Source of the DNA: Astropecten irregularis
Taxonomy: Eukaryota > Echinodermata > Asteroidea > Paxillosida > Astropectinidae
DNA length: 64,000 bases
Reading direction: 5' to 3'
Assembly (NCBI GenBank): GCA_963971285.1
Contig: OZ020254.1
Location: forward strand, 1,860,001 to 1,924,000
In this document: piece after piece, positions 20,601 through 30,127 of the stretch
How positions within the stretch are numbered: the stretch's first letter is position 1
Layout: each line of letters opens with the position of its first letter
Made by a program: the position numbers and the translations under genes
Notes under the pieces: generated by a model
The model's input: the letters and a program-made list of their open reading frames with translations, nothing else
Told to the model about the DNA's origin: nothing
Database searches by the model: none

Positions 20601-23107
20601 GTCTGATACCCGTTTTCTTTTAGAATTGGTGTAATATTTTCCAAAGGGTATACAAGGAGTGTGACAAAATGGATGCGCCACGTTTGTATATAAACATTTA
20701 ATCCGGAACTCGACAAATAGCCGACTAGAGCTATAGGTCTAGGTCTTTGACCGTAAGGCACTGGGGACATACTGATAAATGATGTAGTCGTAGCTCTTTA
20801 AGAACCCATTTTGGGCAAGAGCCTTCTCGTATAGTAGATGTCTGACTGCAAACCCACCGCCATCCAATGACAAATGAAAGACTGGGCTTACTTGACATAA
20901 ACCGGTTCGATTCCAATCCCATACAAGACTAATAACCACATGGTATTGCTCGCTAAGGAAGTACTCGCTAAGGCCAGAACAAAAAGAAAACTACTTGAAA
21001 TAATCAGGAAGAGACAGTTACAATTTCTAGGTCATTCTTTGAGAAAGGAAGAATTGGAAGACATTGCAGTGACAGGAAAAATAGACTGGGAAAAAGAGCT
21101 AGAGGAAGGCAGAGACTCACTTTCATCTCAAGTCTCAGCCGCTGGATGAAGATCAGTGAAATTGAAATACATAATGTAATAAGAACAGCAAAGGATAGGA
21201 GATTATGGAGATCCATGGTCGCCAACGTTCTAGAAGAACAAGGCACTTAAAGGTAGTATCGTACTTTGGTAAAACACCAAACCAGAAATGTTCACAGATT
21301 TACGTATAACGTACAGGGTATGAAAATGGTGGTGGTATAAACATAATTTCGCTTGAAATTGTGTATTTATCCAGAAAAGAGTAAAACAACGACCGAAAAT
21401 CTTTTGATCTTTTAAAAGATCAAAAATAAAAGAGAAAAGACTTAGGAAATACAGTGTCTGTTTTTCACCGTTTTCTCAAAAAGTGGGCACTGTATGGGAC
21501 TGAATCTTTTACAGATGACTGTTACTGTATCTTCCTTGATATTTTTGCCCATGAATCTGTATTTCTTTGACAAAAACCAAAGTATGGTATTTCCTTTATA
21601 GGGATGATTTACGGTATAGACCTAAAATACAAATTCCGGGTGTGCTCCGGACTGGGCAGTCCGGATTCTCCGGATTCATAGTTCCAATTGCTGTTGGCCA
21701 TGTTTCACAAGTAACGAATGTTGGTCAAGTTTGGCAAATATAAACGACTGTGGGCTATCAGTCTCCCCAGACCAATCATTCTCTTTGCAATGCCACTGTG
21801 ATACGAAGTGAGCTGGGTAAGGCGTTTCAAGTACCTTACGCTCATCACTATATATAGGGGACGGCGAGTCTTTGGATGGGGGAAACATGAGACAATCCGA
21901 GACATTTTTTAATGGGGCAAGTGAGCAAAGGGTTGTCTTTGATCAGCGAAGTCTTGGTAATGAGACACCTATATACACAGCCACTTTCAATTTGTGATGT
22001 TGTCAGGTCGCAAGTATGATTCCCATTCTAGCTACGGTAGAGATGCTCTAAGCCATGTATAGCCAGAAACTAATCATTTTCTACACGGTGCAAAGAATGT
22101 GATGACGGCCTGAAAATGGAGACAGACATTCAGACGCGTTTAGTAAACATACTGAGGCTGGTTTGAGTGTAAGAAGACTCAACCACCAACCATTGAACGC
22201 CAAAAGCCAACGGTGCAAGCCAATTACTTTCATGCTAGAAAATGTGTTCTCTTTTTTTTTTGGAGATGGAATTGAAAACGGATGAATATCACTGATGAAT
22301 ATAAAAAAAAATCGCAGTCATGAGCCTCGCCTGACACAAACTTCACTTATTAAAAATGGCTGCAGTTAAAATTAATTTCTGAATGTTGTGACATTTTGTA
22401 ACTTTGAAACCTCGCATTCGTGTGCGATGAACCTATGTTGACAAAGCGTCTTGCCCAAGGATGCAAGCACCACTAGCCCATGGCTGGATTCGAACCCACA
22501 ATCTGTATATTGACCACGAGACCTTGAGTACGACACACCAGACCACTAGGCCACATAACCCCAAGAAAATCTTAAGGCACATCCCAAAACGTTTTATTTC
22601 AAGTATATTTTTTCCTCATTGTACCCAGATTTAAAAAAATTTTTTCGGCCAATTCCTCTAATTTTGATCGGCGTTGTGGTTTCCAACCGAGAGCAGCCCT
22701 TCAGCCAAAACAATGACCCATTGTTGGTATTAAGACTTGATTTTTAAAATTGTTTTCTGCTATCCAGATTTCACCAAATACCCACCCAAGCTTAGCGCAC
22801 CGTACCGGGTTACAGCCCACGACACTTCTGTCTTAAACATGTTAAGAGACCCCAATATTATACATACTCCAAAAAGACTATATAAGGGAAGCCATTTGTG
22901 ATTCTATATTTCGTTCTTTACTCAGAACATCTTCAGGAATGAGGTATTACCAAACAACAACAACACTTTATAACAGAAGTCTGAAGTGCTTAAACAACCA
23001 ATTAGGAGGTGTGACCCAACTGCCAACTATAACTGCCAATAATTATCGTCTTCTGAAAATATAACTATTGCTTCATTAAAAAAAACCTGTATGATATAAC
23101 TCACCAT
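5674..23107 (-). CDS. Secretin-family (class B1) G-protein-coupled receptor, 12 coding exons
   Basis: Predicted plasma-membrane peptide-hormone receptor of 484 residues. Coding exons in transcript order: 23105-23107 (ATG only, inferred), 13899-14049, 12787-12888, 12143-12207, 10614-10696, 10199-10319, 9699-9858, 8987-9056, 8286-8340, 7109-7197, 6730-6925, 5674-6033. All junctions keep frame with GT-AG borders. Seen: signal peptide (residues 1-25), a short extracellular region with three cysteines and four N-glycosylation sequons, then seven hydrophobic segments. TM1 has IYFGYSISL; TM3 has YTVLANFFWMLVEGL; TM4 has GTPAVLVIIW; TM5 ends INAIVLVAVMRN; TM6 has AKSTMVLLILLG; TM7 has LQGLAVSTLYVFMNGEV. 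The last two are class B1 hallmarks. The tail (about 366-484) is Ser/Arg-rich then acidic. KST in TM6 recalls parathyroid-hormone receptors, but the ligand cannot be named. The usual six-cysteine hormone-binding domain is not recognisable. Introns hold many MITEs and SINEs. The receptor call is very safe; exon 1 is less so. Confidence 0.9.
6152..6471. repeat. Family B MITE in a GPCR intron
   Basis: TTAA flanks; left end AAGGTGTTATACATGATTGG, right end ACCAATCCTGTACTGTACC. The core GTTTTGATCTTACCCCGAGATCAAAAC forms a hairpin. Lies about 120 bases upstream of the last coding exon on the minus strand. Confidence 0.85.
7048..7096. repeat. GTTT/TTTG microsatellite
   Basis: Repeated GTTT units with a short GGGG interruption, inside a GPCR intron just 11 bases beyond the splice donor at 7108. 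Confidence 0.8.
7355..7719. repeat. Family A MITE, reverse orientation, in a GPCR intron
   Basis: Starts TTAAAGGTAATATCATACTTT and ends ACCAAAGTATGATACTACCTTC. The right TTAA is changed to TCAA. Contains the standard body in reverse. Confidence 0.88.
7972..8266 (-). repeat. tRNA-derived SINE, type 1
   Basis: Read on the minus strand it starts with an A-box-like TGGCTTAGTGGTCTAGCG and a B-box GATTCGAATCC, then CTTGGGCAAGGCGCTTTGTC and a long tail. The same unit occurs at 22433, 32771 and 51838. It begins about 20 bases after the splice donor of the 55-nt GPCR exon. Confidence 0.8.
9540..9676 (-). repeat. tRNA-like SINE, type 4
   Basis: On the minus strand TTGGCGTATAGCTG and GGGTTCAAGTCC resemble RNA polymerase III A and B boxes, followed by CACAAGTGGATTTGGGTTTTC. 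Lies just downstream of the donor of the TM3 exon of the GPCR. Single copy in this window. Confidence 0.6.
9887..10047. repeat. Truncated family B MITE
   Basis: Only one half is present, from TTTGTTTTACTAATTTCTGG to ACCAATCCTGTACTGTGCC and TTAA. It ends about 30 bases from the acceptor of the GPCR exon 9699-9858, so that intron's branch-point region is probably MITE-derived. Confidence 0.8.
10966..11985. repeat. Large fold-back element in a GPCR intron
   Basis: Arms of about 145 bases at 10966-11110 and 11843-11985 are inverted copies: TTAAAATTAAACTGT, ATCACTTCAAGATTAAAA and TCTTGGCTATCAC all recur in the complement. A family E element with its own inverted ends (11240-11822) makes up most of the interior. 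The 69-codon minus frame inside was not recognised. Confidence 0.75.
11240..11822. repeat. Long family E element
   Basis: Ends CAATGGGAGACTTTTGGAGA and AAAAGTCTCCCATTG. Four to five times longer than the other family E copies (33779, 43574, 49578), so it may be nearer the parent or hold unrelated captured sequence. Confidence 0.65.
12511..12640 (+). repeat. tRNA-like SINE, type 2
   Basis: Contains ATCAGTTGGTAGAGCGCC (A-box-like) and CCAGTTCGAATCC (B-box-like), preceded by GATTGACTATTGGGGTC. More complete relatives are at 13577 (plus) and 53041 (minus). Cloverleaf pairing looks too poor for a working tRNA. Confidence 0.7.
12998..13364. repeat. Family A MITE in a GPCR intron
   Basis: TTAA on both sides, ends AAAGGTAATATCATACTTTGG and CCAAAGTATGATACTACCTTT, internal GATCTTTTAAAAGATC palindrome. 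Confidence 0.9.
13577..13795 (+). repeat. tRNA-like SINE, type 2
   Basis: Has GGCTCAGTTGGTAGAGTGCC and CCGGTTCGAATCCC as A and B boxes. The upstream part (TGGTTTCATGGTTTCTGACTG) is shared with the minus-strand copy at 53041-53275. Confidence 0.75.
14195..14229. repeat. TTTA microsatellite
   Basis: About nine tandem TTTA units, in the long first intron of the GPCR. Confidence 0.9.
14370..14738. repeat. Family B MITE, full length
   Basis: TTAA flanks; ends AAAGGTACTGTACAGGATTGG and CCAATCCTGTATTGTACCTTT. Central hairpin AGTTTTGATCT...AGATCAAAACT. Confidence 0.9.
15172..15406. repeat. Family F element, full length
   Basis: Inverted ends GGGCGTTTTCGAAAC and GTTTCGAAAATGCCC, each followed inward by GGCTCA/GGCTCC hexamers. 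TAT borders both sides. Same length (235 bp) as the copy at 25313. Confidence 0.85.
15470..15546. repeat. Family J short inverted-repeat element
   Basis: GGATAATTTGGCTACGG faces CCGTAGCCAGATAATTATGG, followed by ACACGGT, the terminus of the longer copy at 30128-30264. Confidence 0.6.
15719..16083. repeat. Family B MITE, full length
   Basis: TTAA flanks; ends AAAGGTATAATACATGATTGG and ACCAATCCTGTACCGAACC. Hairpin GTTTTGATCTTACCCCGAGATCAAAAC in the centre. Confidence 0.9.
16520..16874. repeat. Family B MITE
   Basis: Left end AAAGGTACAGTGCAGGATTGG; right end CCTATCACGTATTATACCTTT and TTAA. A further TTAAAGGTAGTA motif follows directly, perhaps a remnant of a family A end. Confidence 0.85.
17174..17431. 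repeat. Family F element
   Basis: Ends GGACGTTTACGAAACGG and CCGTAAACGCCC with extended runs of GGCTCC/GGCTCA hexamers on the left and their complement on the right; TAT borders on both sides. Confidence 0.85.
17990..18322. repeat. Family A MITE, eroded
   Basis: Left end TTAAAGGTAAAATCATACTTT; the right end is shortened to GGTAGTACC and TTAA. A duplicate TTAAAGGTATGATACTG lies just upstream at 17969. Confidence 0.75.
18323..19718. other. GPCR intron sequence, nothing recognised
   Basis: AT-rich. Short frames only, no repeat family from this window and no RNA-gene signature. Confidence 0.5.
19719..20075. repeat. Hybrid family B/family A MITE
   Basis: The left end AAAGGTACAATACATGATTGG and the first half (GAGTCACGAGATAATAGCG) are family B. 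The right end ACCAAAGTATGATACTACC and TTAA are family A. The switch lies within the shared central arm. Confidence 0.85.
20527..20682. repeat. Family H element, partly eroded
   Basis: GCATCCATCC at the left faces ATGGATGCGCC at the right; the interior GGCTTGGATTCAAA...GGGTATACAAGGA matches the full copy at 24815. Confidence 0.7.
20932..21246 (+). mobile_element. LINE 3' end (reverse-transcriptase C-terminus), broken
   Basis: Translates to KLLEIIRKRQLQFLGHSLRK, then EELEDIAVTGKI in one frame and, after a shift near 21110, SSLSRWMKISEIEIH...AKDRRLWRSMVANVLEEQGT and a stop in another. RQLxFLGHxLRK ... TGKI ... AKDRxxWRSMVANV is the typical C-terminal tail of non-LTR retrotransposon polymerases. 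Catalytic domains are absent, so this is a 5'-truncated dead copy with at least one frameshift. Confidence 0.8.
21247..21598. repeat. Family A MITE abutting the LINE stop codon
   Basis: The TTAA at its left end overlaps the LINE's terminal TAA, so the MITE probably inserted into the LINE tail. Ends AAAGGTAGTATCGTACTTTGG and CCAAAGTATGGTATTTCCTTT. Confidence 0.88.
21599..22432. other. GPCR intron sequence, nothing recognised
   Basis: Two overlapping minus frames of about 70 codons (21676-21905) show no recognisable domain. No known repeat seen. Confidence 0.45.
22433..22562 (-). repeat. tRNA-derived SINE, type 1
   Basis: On the minus strand TGGCCTAGTGGTCTGGTG (A box) and GGGTTCGAATCC (B box), then CTTGGGCAAGACGCTTTG. 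The 3' tail is shorter than in the copy at 7972. Confidence 0.8.
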
Positions 23108-23850
23108 GATCCCAGTCCAAACTGTCCGTCGTTTCTGCAGCAACAACAACCTGTTAACAAAAACGACAACAGGTTCTGCGCTGCCCGTGTCCAAACCGGC
23201 ACAGCAGCTCAATCACACGGGCCAAGTCCAAGTCCAAGTCTGTGTCGGGGTTGACGCAAGCTCCCAGTCTCAACGATGTTCTCCGATTCAGTTTTTAAAT
23301 CCCTGCAAGCCGTTGCTGCCTCGATAAAGAAAACTCGTTCTAGGTCCTCGCCTCTGACAAAATAAAACCCACACTGCAATTACATGAGCACAGGCAATCG
23401 CGATCGTGTCCCCCGTCCGGCCCTGCATCTGCAAGTGTACGTGCGCATTTACAGAGTCTTTTTTCCCCGTTAACACTGATTATCTGACCGGACGCGAAGT
23501 GAATCAATCGTTGCTCGTGCGTGTTCAAAAGGCTGAAACAAAATTCTCTGCTGCGCGATTCAAACTGTCCCGATGACGGAAATGTTGATGGTATACCTCT
23601 GAAAAACACGCGATAGTGTAGCAGCACTGCCGTGAATATACTTCCAGTGTACAGACAGTGAGCAAATGGCACTAGAAACTATTATTTGCATTGCACAAGT
23701 GGTTTTCAAACGAGAGCCCAACTTCGCTGAAACTCCTCCGCATTACTGCTGCCAGTACCTGCTGGTAGTGTGTATTTCCTCGTTGTACGTTGTCCTTTAT
23801 CCATCTAGATTCCTTTATTATAAGGAAATAAAAGATACTTGCCTGTGATT
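23105..23850 (-). promoter_or_regulatory. Probable 5'UTR exon and promoter of the class B GPCR
   Basis: On the minus strand the sequence reads ...GGGATCATG then GTGAGTT, a strong splice donor immediately after an ATG. Joining this ATG to the acceptor at 14050 gives M-KYTVNWHSVTFLILTCC, a convincing signal peptide. An in-frame TGA lies a little over 100 bp upstream with no other ATG between. The region upstream to about 23850 is richer in G+C and free of the repeat families seen elsewhere, as expected of a first exon and promoter. The transcription start was not located. Confidence 0.5.
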
Positions 23851-24597
23851 CTGAATCATAATGTTATTATGACGCTCGGATAGTTTTTTTCCCCCGGGGC
23901 CATTTTTTAATGCAGTTGCAACAATGTGTGTTCATGCCCGAGTGATCTGCAGAACATTGATGTCTGCACGTTTCTACATCATTCCACAACTTCCATGATA
24001 TGAGTTTACATTCTAGAACATTTCAGAGGTGGGGGTTGGGGGTCCAAAAATGGAGGAGGTTTAATTGTCCCAATATTCAATCATCAAAATTACCAAGGGA
24101 AACTGACTGAATTTAAAGTCAGTCAGGTCCCACTATTCAGTGAGTTTACTCGGTTTAAATTAACGGGCCATACACGTTTTCCACCGCGCATACCTGAAAT
24201 AAGTTATAGCCTTCCCACCGCCGCATGCAGCTTGCAGGTCACCTAGGCAGTGTTTACATCGCAGGGCGGTATTTTGAAAGCATCGAGCTCGACGTTCTTG
24301 GATCCGTGGAGAAGGTGACGTCACCGGTCCTATTGTCGAAGATGTTGCAGGGTGGTTTTTTCCTTTTGTTCGGTAAAACATAAACAATCAACAACTTGGC
24401 TTTAATAGAAGATCAACTTTCCTGAATCGTAATTTAATAAGTGGTGAGGTATGCTGTGTGATTGGAAAGGGGCTGGTAGGGGAGCTAGCTGGGGAGTGGG
24501 GGAGGGCACGTCCGCCTTCTAAGACAACCTAGGCGTTTTGGGACTGATGTCATCATCGGTTGAAACCCTCCCCCGTCTCGCCTTCTTACTTGAACAG

Positions 24598-24739
24598 GGA
24601 TCGATTTCACCAAACTCATCGTAACTTACTATCAATCACAGGACGTATGATGCATTGCAGCCCTAAGTAGGATGCGATGGGTTATACTTCGTAAGTCGAG
24701 TTACGATCGATCGTAAGGCTGAGTCGTGAAATCGACCCC
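24598..24739. repeat. Family G element
   Basis: GGGATCGATTTCACCAAACT at the left faces GTGAAATCGACCCC at the right; internal CATCGTAACTTACTATCA and CGATGGGTTATACTTCGTA. Related copies at 27203, 28897 and 55641. Confidence 0.75.
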
Positions 24740-24814
24740 AGGAACCAGTTTTAGCAGACAACTAAATCATAGCCTGAAATTCGAGTTATACTCGCAGCAG
24801 AATGCTAGAGCATA

Positions 24815-24982
24815 GGCCTTATTCACGGTGCATCCATCCTTCATGTTCGAAGCAGCTAGTGCAACCAAACTGAGGCTTGGATTCAAATTAGTCTGGTACC
24901 CGTTTTCTTTTCAAAATTGGTGTTATCTTTTCCGAAGGGTATACAAGGAAGGTGACAAAATGGATGCGCCATGAATAAGGCC
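24815..24982. repeat. Family H element, full length
   Basis: Ends GGCCTTATTCACGGTGCATC and GATGCGCCATGAATAAGGCC are inverted repeats of about 20 bases. Interior contains GGGTATACAAGGAAGGTG. Confidence 0.8.
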
Positions 24983-25312
24983 GGACCTTTCTTTTGCAAC
25001 GTCACAGACCGAGTTCTAACCAACCAGCATGGCGGAAAGTTTGGCGAGCCATCAAAGCCAGGCTTAAAAAATTACCACATATTTTACCCAATTTGTACAC
25101 AACGTTTCATAAACATTAAAAGATATTGCTGAATGTAATGAAAACAACATAAGCAATGATGGTATGTATTTTGTGCAGCTATGGAAAGTTTTCAAAAATT
25201 TTGAATGTGGTTACACCGTCTTTCGAGAAGACGAAATTATTTGCAACATTTGGCCGCCCATGCCAACCAGCAGCCAATGTTTATAAACAAGAGAAAGGTC
25301 TATAGGAGCCTA
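24983..25312. other. Intergenic, nothing recognised
   Basis: No frame, repeat or regulatory pattern that I can support. Confidence 0.4.
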
Positions 25313-25547
25313 GGGCGTTTTCGAAACCGGGGCTTAGGCTCAGGCTCAGGCTCCAGTTCCGCCATATTATGCTGAAAATATACCTTGTCGATTTTCATCA
25401 AAGCTGAAGCTCCGTTTTCCTTTTCAAACAAGAGAATCTACTTCCAAACCGCAACCAAAAGCCTATATTTCGATACCTGTTATTTTAGAATGGAATCACG
25501 AAATGGTGCCTGAGCCTGAGCCTAAGCCTCCGTTTCGAAAAGGCCCC
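25313..25547. repeat. Family F element, full length
   Basis: Ends GGGCGTTTTCGAAAC and GTTTCGAAAAGGCCC with internal GGCTCA hexamers; CTA flanks on both sides. Length 235 bp, as at 15172. Confidence 0.85.
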
Positions 25548-26111
25548 TAGGCTAGTCCGATAGAGAGCAAGCCTCGATCAAAAAACAGGCTCAGGGATGT
25601 TCCATAACGATGCTGACTGCCACCATGGAGGAAAGAAGAGACCAATTTCCTCCACGCTCCCACTTACCGGTCCAGTCCCCTCTATACTCTGAGCGTACAT
25701 ACAACCCGCGTTACCAAGCCATTCAAGTTTCAGGCCCCTAGATCGTTTCTCCCCTCACATGAGGCCCGTGGGAAATACTGCAGAGATTCACGGAGTGTAA
25801 TTCTCCTCGAACTGCGTCGTCAATCTCTTATTTCTGTTCGATTTATTTGCAAACCGTATAGCATAGCATCGGTCCCAAACATTCTCGGACAGCAATACTA
25901 ATTTGTGAACTGTCAAAGCCAACAACAGCACGCCAGGTCTTTGAGTGACAGGCCCACTGCCCCACGGCTACACATAGAGGAATAATTAGGTTTATCAACT
26001 TGTTCTATGGTTGTCCAATGACATCACAAAATAAAATGTGTATGTGTAAGACTGCGCTAACTACTGGCCCTAAAGCGGATGAAACGGGAGGTAAATTAAT
26101 CAATTGGCGTT
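25548..26111. other. Intergenic, nothing recognised
   Basis: Unique-looking sequence with no long frame. Confidence 0.4.
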
Positions 26112-26474
26112 TTAAAGGTACAGTACAGGATTGGTAACATATATACGCAAACAGAAATGTTCACAGATTTACGTATAACTTTCAGGGTATGAAGATGGTG
26201 CTGGTAGAAACATATCATTAACATAATTCCACCAGAAATGGTGTATTTATCCAGAAATTAGTCAAACAAAAACCGAAAACAGTTTTGATCTCAGGGTACG
26301 TAAGATCAAAACGATTCTTTTATACGAGAACATTGAGTCGGGTTTTCGCTATTTTCTCGTGACTTAGAGGTCTAATTGAGCTCACATTTTCACAGGTTTA
26401 TCATTTTCCTGTCCATGTTTTACCAGGTGTCGTTGCTTTTCTGTGACCTTTACCAATCATGTATTATACCTTAA
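26112..26474. repeat. Family B MITE, full length
   Basis: TTAA flanks; ends AAAGGTACAGTACAGGATTGG and CCAATCATGTATTATACC. Confidence 0.9.
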
Positions 26475-26783
26475 AGACCTGAAAAACACCGGAGGTCGAG
26501 TTAAAACTCTGGAATGATCTTCCGTTTTTCAGTCCAAGATTTATAAATGGTGCAAGACGGTTGGCGACACACTCCAAGAAAATATTGTTGGGAATCCTTG
26601 AAATTAATCTAGAACTACTCGTGAACCGAAATGAACTCAGTGGGAAAACAGACTGAAAACACTCGAAAGATGCATGACTCCAGGCAAGATGCTTCGGTTA
26701 CTAAACGCACAGATTGAACGAGCCCGAGCCGTTTCTCTCAGTGCGGTCTTGGTTTATGATATTCACAATTTTTATTTGTTTTA

Positions 26784-27103
26784 ACAGAACAGCACCCTGA
26801 CACACTCTGTCTAGTCCAATATGTGCATGAAATAATAAACCTATGCAAATTTGAGCTCAATCGGACATCTGAGTCACGAGAAAATGGCGAAAAACAGACT
26901 CAAATTTTCTCAGTGTAAAACAAAGAATGGTTTTGATCTTACCTCCGAGATCAAAACTGTTTTCTGTCTTTGTTTTACTAATTTCTGGATAAATACATAA
27001 TTTCGGACGGAAATATTTTAACGGTATGTTTCTACCAGCACCATCTTAATTCATACACTGAATGTTATACGTAAATGTTACCAATCCTGTACTGGACCTT
27101 TAA
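26784..27103. repeat. Family B MITE lacking one terminus
   Basis: Starts inside the element at ACAGAACAGCACC; ends ACCAATCCTGTACTGGACC and TTAA. Opposite orientation to the copy at 26112. Confidence 0.8.
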
Positions 27104-27202
27104 ATTTGGAACATCGGTAATTACCGATATTGCCCCTAGGTCTTTCAGTAGGAGCATCTACAGCCAATGGACTGCAGTAACATCATTGCCAAAATGGCCA
27201 TG

Positions 27203-27347
27203 AGTCGATTCGTTTTCACCAAATTCATCGTAACTTACTATTACTCGTAGGACTTATGATGCAGTCATATGTAGGATACGATGGGTAATATCCGTCGTAA
27301 CCAGAGTTACGATCGATCGTAAGGCTTCTTGAAGTCGATCGACCCCC
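27203..27347. repeat. Family G element
   Basis: TTTTCACCAAATTCATCGTAA at the left; GTTACGATCGATCGTAAGGC and TCGACCCCC at the right. Confidence 0.7.
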
Positions 27348-27801
27348 AGGATATTTTGGTCCATATGCATAGATTCATCCAGTTCGCGCAAAAGACAGAG
27401 GTTTGAGTTTATTGGACGGTGAAGCACCTGTTTGGTCGTGTCAGTGTTGGGGGATGAACACCAGCCTGTCATCGGCACATCCCTGCTGATGCTCTCCAAT
27501 CAGGCAGGAATTTTCAACCCGGGTCTTGGGAGTGAGTTGCCCGTTAACGCTTGCAACCAAGTATTAAGAAAAGAAGCTAAAACTGAAATATCGGAGTACA
27601 TTTGTCCCCCCGTTGATGGCCTGTTCTCAAACCGCTCCCTCGGTGAAACACAGATGATAATATCCAGCACGAGAATCCCAAAATCCAATCTAGAAACTAA
27701 TTGAGCAACTTATTTGGCAGAATACTAAGATTAATCTTAAGATGAGTTGACAGTAGGCCTATTACCATCGTGATTTGATTTGCATTGTGACATCACTCTT
27801 T

Positions 27802-27924
27802 GGCCGTGTCCGAAACGGGCTTCCGTTCGAGGCTACGGCTAGGTCTATTGTCTTGGTGTCTCCGCGTATTGTCAATGGAGCGCAGACCTAGACCTAGCTC
27901 TAGACAACATATTCGGACGCAGCC
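27802..27924. repeat. Family I element
   Basis: GGCCGTGTCCGAA faces TTCGGACGCAGCC; inner GGCTAGGTCTATTGTC faces GACCTAGACCTAGC. A shortened relative is at 36308. Confidence 0.7.
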
Positions 27925-28434
27925 AGATTGAGGTTAGTAGTGCTTCGTGAAATCGGCCCCATTGTGAAAATCACATATACTGACTATAGCAGGATTTATT
28001 GATGTAACATTTATTCATTACATTGCTATTGGGCTGCTTGAAATAATGTAAATCTGTTCGCGGAAACACAATGTAAGAATCGTTCGTATTTTCGAACTTC
28101 CTATTTCGTTCGCACTTCTCGTAAGGTCCCAACGTTTCGAACTAGCCTGCTCTAGTCATCATCATCACGATACCCTGACTTGGAATGCTTACACTGATAC
28201 AATGACGCAAACGTCTGTAAGATAACTTCGCACTTGTGATTAGACCTCGCGATTTAAGCAACACATCGCAAACGGTCATTGCCATCACACCGAAGGGACA
28301 CCCACGTAAACCGAGCCCCCTGTTTTTTCCAGGAGTCGCAGCGTTGGCGTGTCGTTTTATGACAGGTCGTTGACAGACTTGTCCCCAAGAAGGATTATCG
28401 TGTCAGTATCAGTCCATAATGTGCAGGTCATTTG

Positions 28435-28524
28435 CACGTGACTATACACTATACAGCATCATCAAATCACGTGACTACAGCATCATCAAATCACGTGACG
28501 ACAACATCATCCAATCAGTAGCAA
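28435..28524. promoter_or_regulatory. 24-bp tandem repeat with three CACGTG E-boxes
   Basis: CACGTG occurs at 28435, 28468 and 28492; the last two lie in exact tandem 24-base units (CATCATCAAATCACGTGAC), with a third degenerate unit following. TCACGTGAC is the palindrome preferred by USF and MiT/TFE-type bHLH-ZIP factors. It lies about 5 kb upstream of the GPCR first exon; a link is unproven. Confidence 0.55.
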
Positions 28525-28633
28525 GCGCCCATCACATCACGGATAATCAGTTACATCTTTATTCCCAACATTCCTTCCCATGCACGGAAAAAATGCAGTA
28601 AATGTGTCATGTTAATAGGCACAGAATCCAACC

Positions 28634-28830
28634 AGGGCCAATTTCATGGCTGTTAAGCACAAAAAAAATGCTTAGCACAAAATGCCTTGCTCAATGAAAC
28701 AAACCACCATTAAAAATTCCATTTGATATTCATGGTCAGCGAACAACGGCCATGCGCCAAAGAACAATCACAAGTGATACACAACGTACACATGGACATT
28801 TGGTTGTTAATCCTCTTTTATAAAGACGCA
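28634..28830. repeat. Family D element, 3' end missing
   Basis: Left end CAGGGCCAATTTCATGGCTG, then the family interior (TGATATTCATGGTCAGCGAA, CAATCACAAGTGATACACAA). The right terminus is lost shortly before a family G element. Confidence 0.75.
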
Positions 28831-28896
28831 GGGCAGCAATTAAGGCATGTGCTTCACAAGTCCTATCGGATTGATAGTTAGTAATAAGTTTGGTGC

Positions 28897-29039
28897 GGGT
28901 CGATTTCACCAAACCCATCGTGACTTACTATATCAATCATAATGACTTATGATGCATTGCAGCCCTACGCAGGATACGATGGGTTATCCTTCGTAGGCCC
29001 GAGTTACGATCGATCGTAGGGCTTCGTAATGTTGACCCA
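28897..29039. repeat. Family G element
   Basis: GGGTCGATTTCACCAAACCC at the left; GAGTTACGATCGATCGTA and GTTGACCCA at the right. Confidence 0.75.
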
Positions 29040-30127
29040 TGGAATCCTGGGACTACATTGGATCTTGTATACGCCCATTCTCCCCATACATGCAGTCATC
29101 ACCATATTCCACTAGGTCTACAGTGCTGCTGACTCCAGTATCGCGTTTAACAAGAATGAACCGGGAAAAATCTTTCCGAATTTTGTGATATGTGGAGAGC
29201 TAGCATTTTCTTCCGTTGGAATCCGAGATAATACCGAAATTGAAGTAATATTATGTCAATAAATTGTTGCCATTGGAAAACTTGCACGAACCAGCGCCAT
29301 AACTACTTATCAATTCGGCAATGACAGAGAAAAATGCGTGCTGTTTTTTTTTCTTTAATTTCAATAATTTGAAATCCTGAAATTTCAATCTGCTTTGACT
29401 CTAGAAAAGAGCTTGACAGCAACTCGACGACAGCACGTCTAATTTCCTCATAAAAGTTTCTAAACAGACAACCGGAACACCACAAGCAGCCGACTACAAA
29501 TAAAAGAAATCTCCCAAGGAACGGTTGGTTTCGCATAGCTTCAACCGACGACACGAGAATGGGGCCCTCAGTTAGCGGAGCCTAGGACAGATGACTGGGG
29601 AGGATTACGGCATTTCTCCTCGGTGGATGATCGCGAGAATCGGAGTCAGTGATGACACTGATTGGGATGACTTTGCCCGATGACAGAATGCAACTCGCTC
29701 TACGTGGGCCTATAAGGCAGTATCATCATGTCACTCATCAACGATGAACTATAAAAGGTTGGAGTTTGAGGAATACCGGTGTGTGTGTACTATTTAGGCC
29801 TATCTGCATGCACCATCCCCTTGATCATTGGGCCATTTGAAGGTACAATGCCGATTGTTTTGACGAAAGGTTTGACAAAATCAACTTTAACCATTTGAAA
29901 AACTTTATGTAAGGAAAAATTGTGATTCCTTATTTTCAGGAAAGAAATCATCTTATTGAAGCGAGGTTCTTTCTGTTGTTCGGACAACAGCTGGAAATGC
30001 AGTATCAGACTTTGCAATATTATAATTATATGTTTCAATCAACCATTCGACAAATGAATACTGAGAAAATTAATTGTACCAGGTATTGAACCTGTAACCA
30101 CCGGAATACATGAGCTCGAAATTTGAG
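29040..30127. other. Intergenic; one weak secreted-protein-like frame
   Basis: On the minus strand an ATG at about 29536 opens MRNQPFLGRFLLFVVGCLWC, which resembles a signal peptide, followed by about 55 codons ending near 29303. No donor site or homology was recognised, so a first exon is only a possibility. Confidence 0.2.

Noticed and set aside
23340-23672. Minus frame of 110 codons upstream of GPCR exon 1
   Set aside because: No in-frame link to the GPCR and no recognisable domain; probably 5'UTR or promoter with open frames by base composition.
29303-29554. Possible first exon with a signal peptide
   Set aside because: The upstream start is not ATG, no splice donor follows, and no downstream partner exon was found; only noted at low confidence.
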